Positions 6,080 through 6,676 of a stretch of DNA of 6,676 nt are shown one piece after another. Numbering within the stretch: position 1 is the stretch's first letter; every line of letters starts with the position of its first letter. The notes beneath the pieces were generated by a model that saw only the letters and a program-made list of their open reading frames with translations, was not told the origin of the DNA and did no database searches. A program made the position numbers and the translations under genes. The stretch comes from an uncultured Sphingomonadales bacterium (lineage in GTDB: Bacteria; Pseudomonadota; Alphaproteobacteria; Sphingomonadales; Sphingomonadaceae), in NCBI GenBank assembly GCA_903828025.1, contig CAIKKO010000167.1, positions 1-6,676 of the forward strand, given 5' to 3'.

Positions 6080-6676
6080 ATGAAAGCCACTGTTGTTTCT
6101 GCGACGCTGCTGGCGTTGCTGCCCGGCACGGCCATCGCCGCACCCTATCTGCCGACATACGGCAGCCCCAACAGCCTCCAGTTCCAGACCGTTCGTACCG
6201 ATCTTGATCTGGAAACGGTCGAGCCGGAAGGCGATGATCGCAAAGGCCCGGAAGGCGATTCCGATACGATCGGCGGCGCGTTCACGTATTGGGGCGTCAC
6301 CGGCCAGAGCGGCCAGCGCTATGATATCCACTACCAGCACGCCCGCCGCGTGTTCGAAGGCAGCCGCGCGCGCTTCCTCGTCGATGTACCGATCAACATC
6401 CTGCATGCCGGACCGGACAAAGTCTCGGGCGAGACCGCTGGCGCGACCGCCGTGCTCGGCACGGTCAATGCCGGGCTCGAAGTGCCGGTGCAGAAGAACT
6501 GGCTGATCACGCCGCGCGTCTCCTATGGCGCAGCCTCTGCCGGGGCCTATTTCGGCGGAGACGGCGAGCTTGCCACAGGCTCGGTCACCAGCCGGGTCAA
6601 GATCGGCAATGTCGGGCGCGGTGATCTGATCATCGGCAACATGATCGCATATACCCACACGGTGAAACTGCTCACC
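6080..6676 (+). CDS. Probable outer-membrane/envelope protein, N-terminal part
   Basis: ATG at 6080 opens a frame that runs 199 codons to the window edge without a stop, so the gene is truncated. MKATVVSATLLALLPGTAIA is a clear signal peptide, with cleavage before APYLP. After an acidic segment at about residues 41-63 (with PEGDD and PEGDS), the chain shows alternating polar/hydrophobic stretches such as GAFTYWGVTG, RFLVDVPINIL, WLITPRVSYGAA and DLIIGNMIAYTHTVKL. These look like antiparallel beta strands of an outer-membrane barrel or autotransporter-like protein. No family is recognised with certainty. A strong AAGGGGAGGT ribosome binding site supports the start. It lies 55 bp after the SUMF1-caspase on the same strand and is probably co-transcribed, so it may be an envelope anchor, channel or substrate for the caspase system. 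Confidence 0.75.
   Translation, partial: MKATVVSATLLALLPGTAIAAPYLPTYGSPNSLQFQTVRTDLDLETVEPEGDDRKGPEGDSDTIGGAFTYWGVTGQSGQRYDIHYQHARRVFEGSRARFLVDVPINILHAGPDKVSGETAGATAVLGTVNAGLEVPVQKNWLITPRVSYGAASAGAYFGGDGELATGSVTSRVKIGNVGRGDLIIGNMIAYTHTVKLLT
6224..6259 (+). repeat. In-frame 12-bp direct repeat encoding acidic PEGD units
   Basis: CCGGAAGGCGAT occurs at 6224-6235 and again exactly at 6248-6259, a period of 24 bp or eight codons. The two copies encode PEGD within PEGDD and PEGDS near the mature N-terminus of the envelope protein. The spacing keeps the frame, so it could expand or contract without breaking the gene. Confidence 0.7.

Noticed and set aside
5942..6658. Open frame (238 codons) on the minus strand at the right end
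   Set aside because: The plus strand there has a signal peptide and strong ribosome binding site for an envelope protein; the antisense frame has no plausible start signal or domain.

Overview
The window is high-GC, densely coded DNA from a Gram-negative bacterium. The codon use, the divergent LysR / carboxymuconolactone-decarboxylase pair and the exported caspase-like proteins suggest an alphaproteobacterium, most likely of the Sphingomonadales. That placement is inference: there is no rRNA or marker gene here. No tRNA, rRNA, CRISPR array, insertion sequence or phage gene was seen.

Left part (1-1827): a truncated carboxymuconolactone-decarboxylase-family gene reads leftwards off the edge. 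Divergent from it is a LysR-type regulator. The shared 123-bp intergenic region holds a near-perfect 9-bp inverted repeat that is a candidate operator. Directly abutting the regulator's stop codon is a uracil-DNA-glycosylase-superfamily gene with four cysteines placed like the iron-sulfur ligands of family 4 enzymes.

Right part (1812-6676): a cluster built around two different exported caspase-like (peptidase C14) proteins in divergent orientation. The leftward gene encodes a probable lipoprotein or periplasmic caspase with an intact His/Cys dyad, a canonical 12-residue EF-hand loop, a proline linker and a DUF4384-like C-terminus. Its 3' end overlaps the glycosylase gene by 16 bp, tail to tail. 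Rightward from a shared 110-bp promoter region come three genes: a secreted protein of unknown function with a long proline-rich spacer; a second caspase fused to a SUMF1/FGE-like domain, translationally coupled to the first by an ATGA overlap; and, 55 bp on, a truncated gene for a probable outer-membrane beta-barrel or other envelope protein.

All four products of the right part carry recognisable export signals, so they probably act together in the cell envelope. A working model, which is inference, is a periplasmic proteolytic pathway. One caspase may be tuned by calcium. The other would carry a ligand-binding SUMF1-like domain. The proline-rich and envelope proteins would be partners or substrates.
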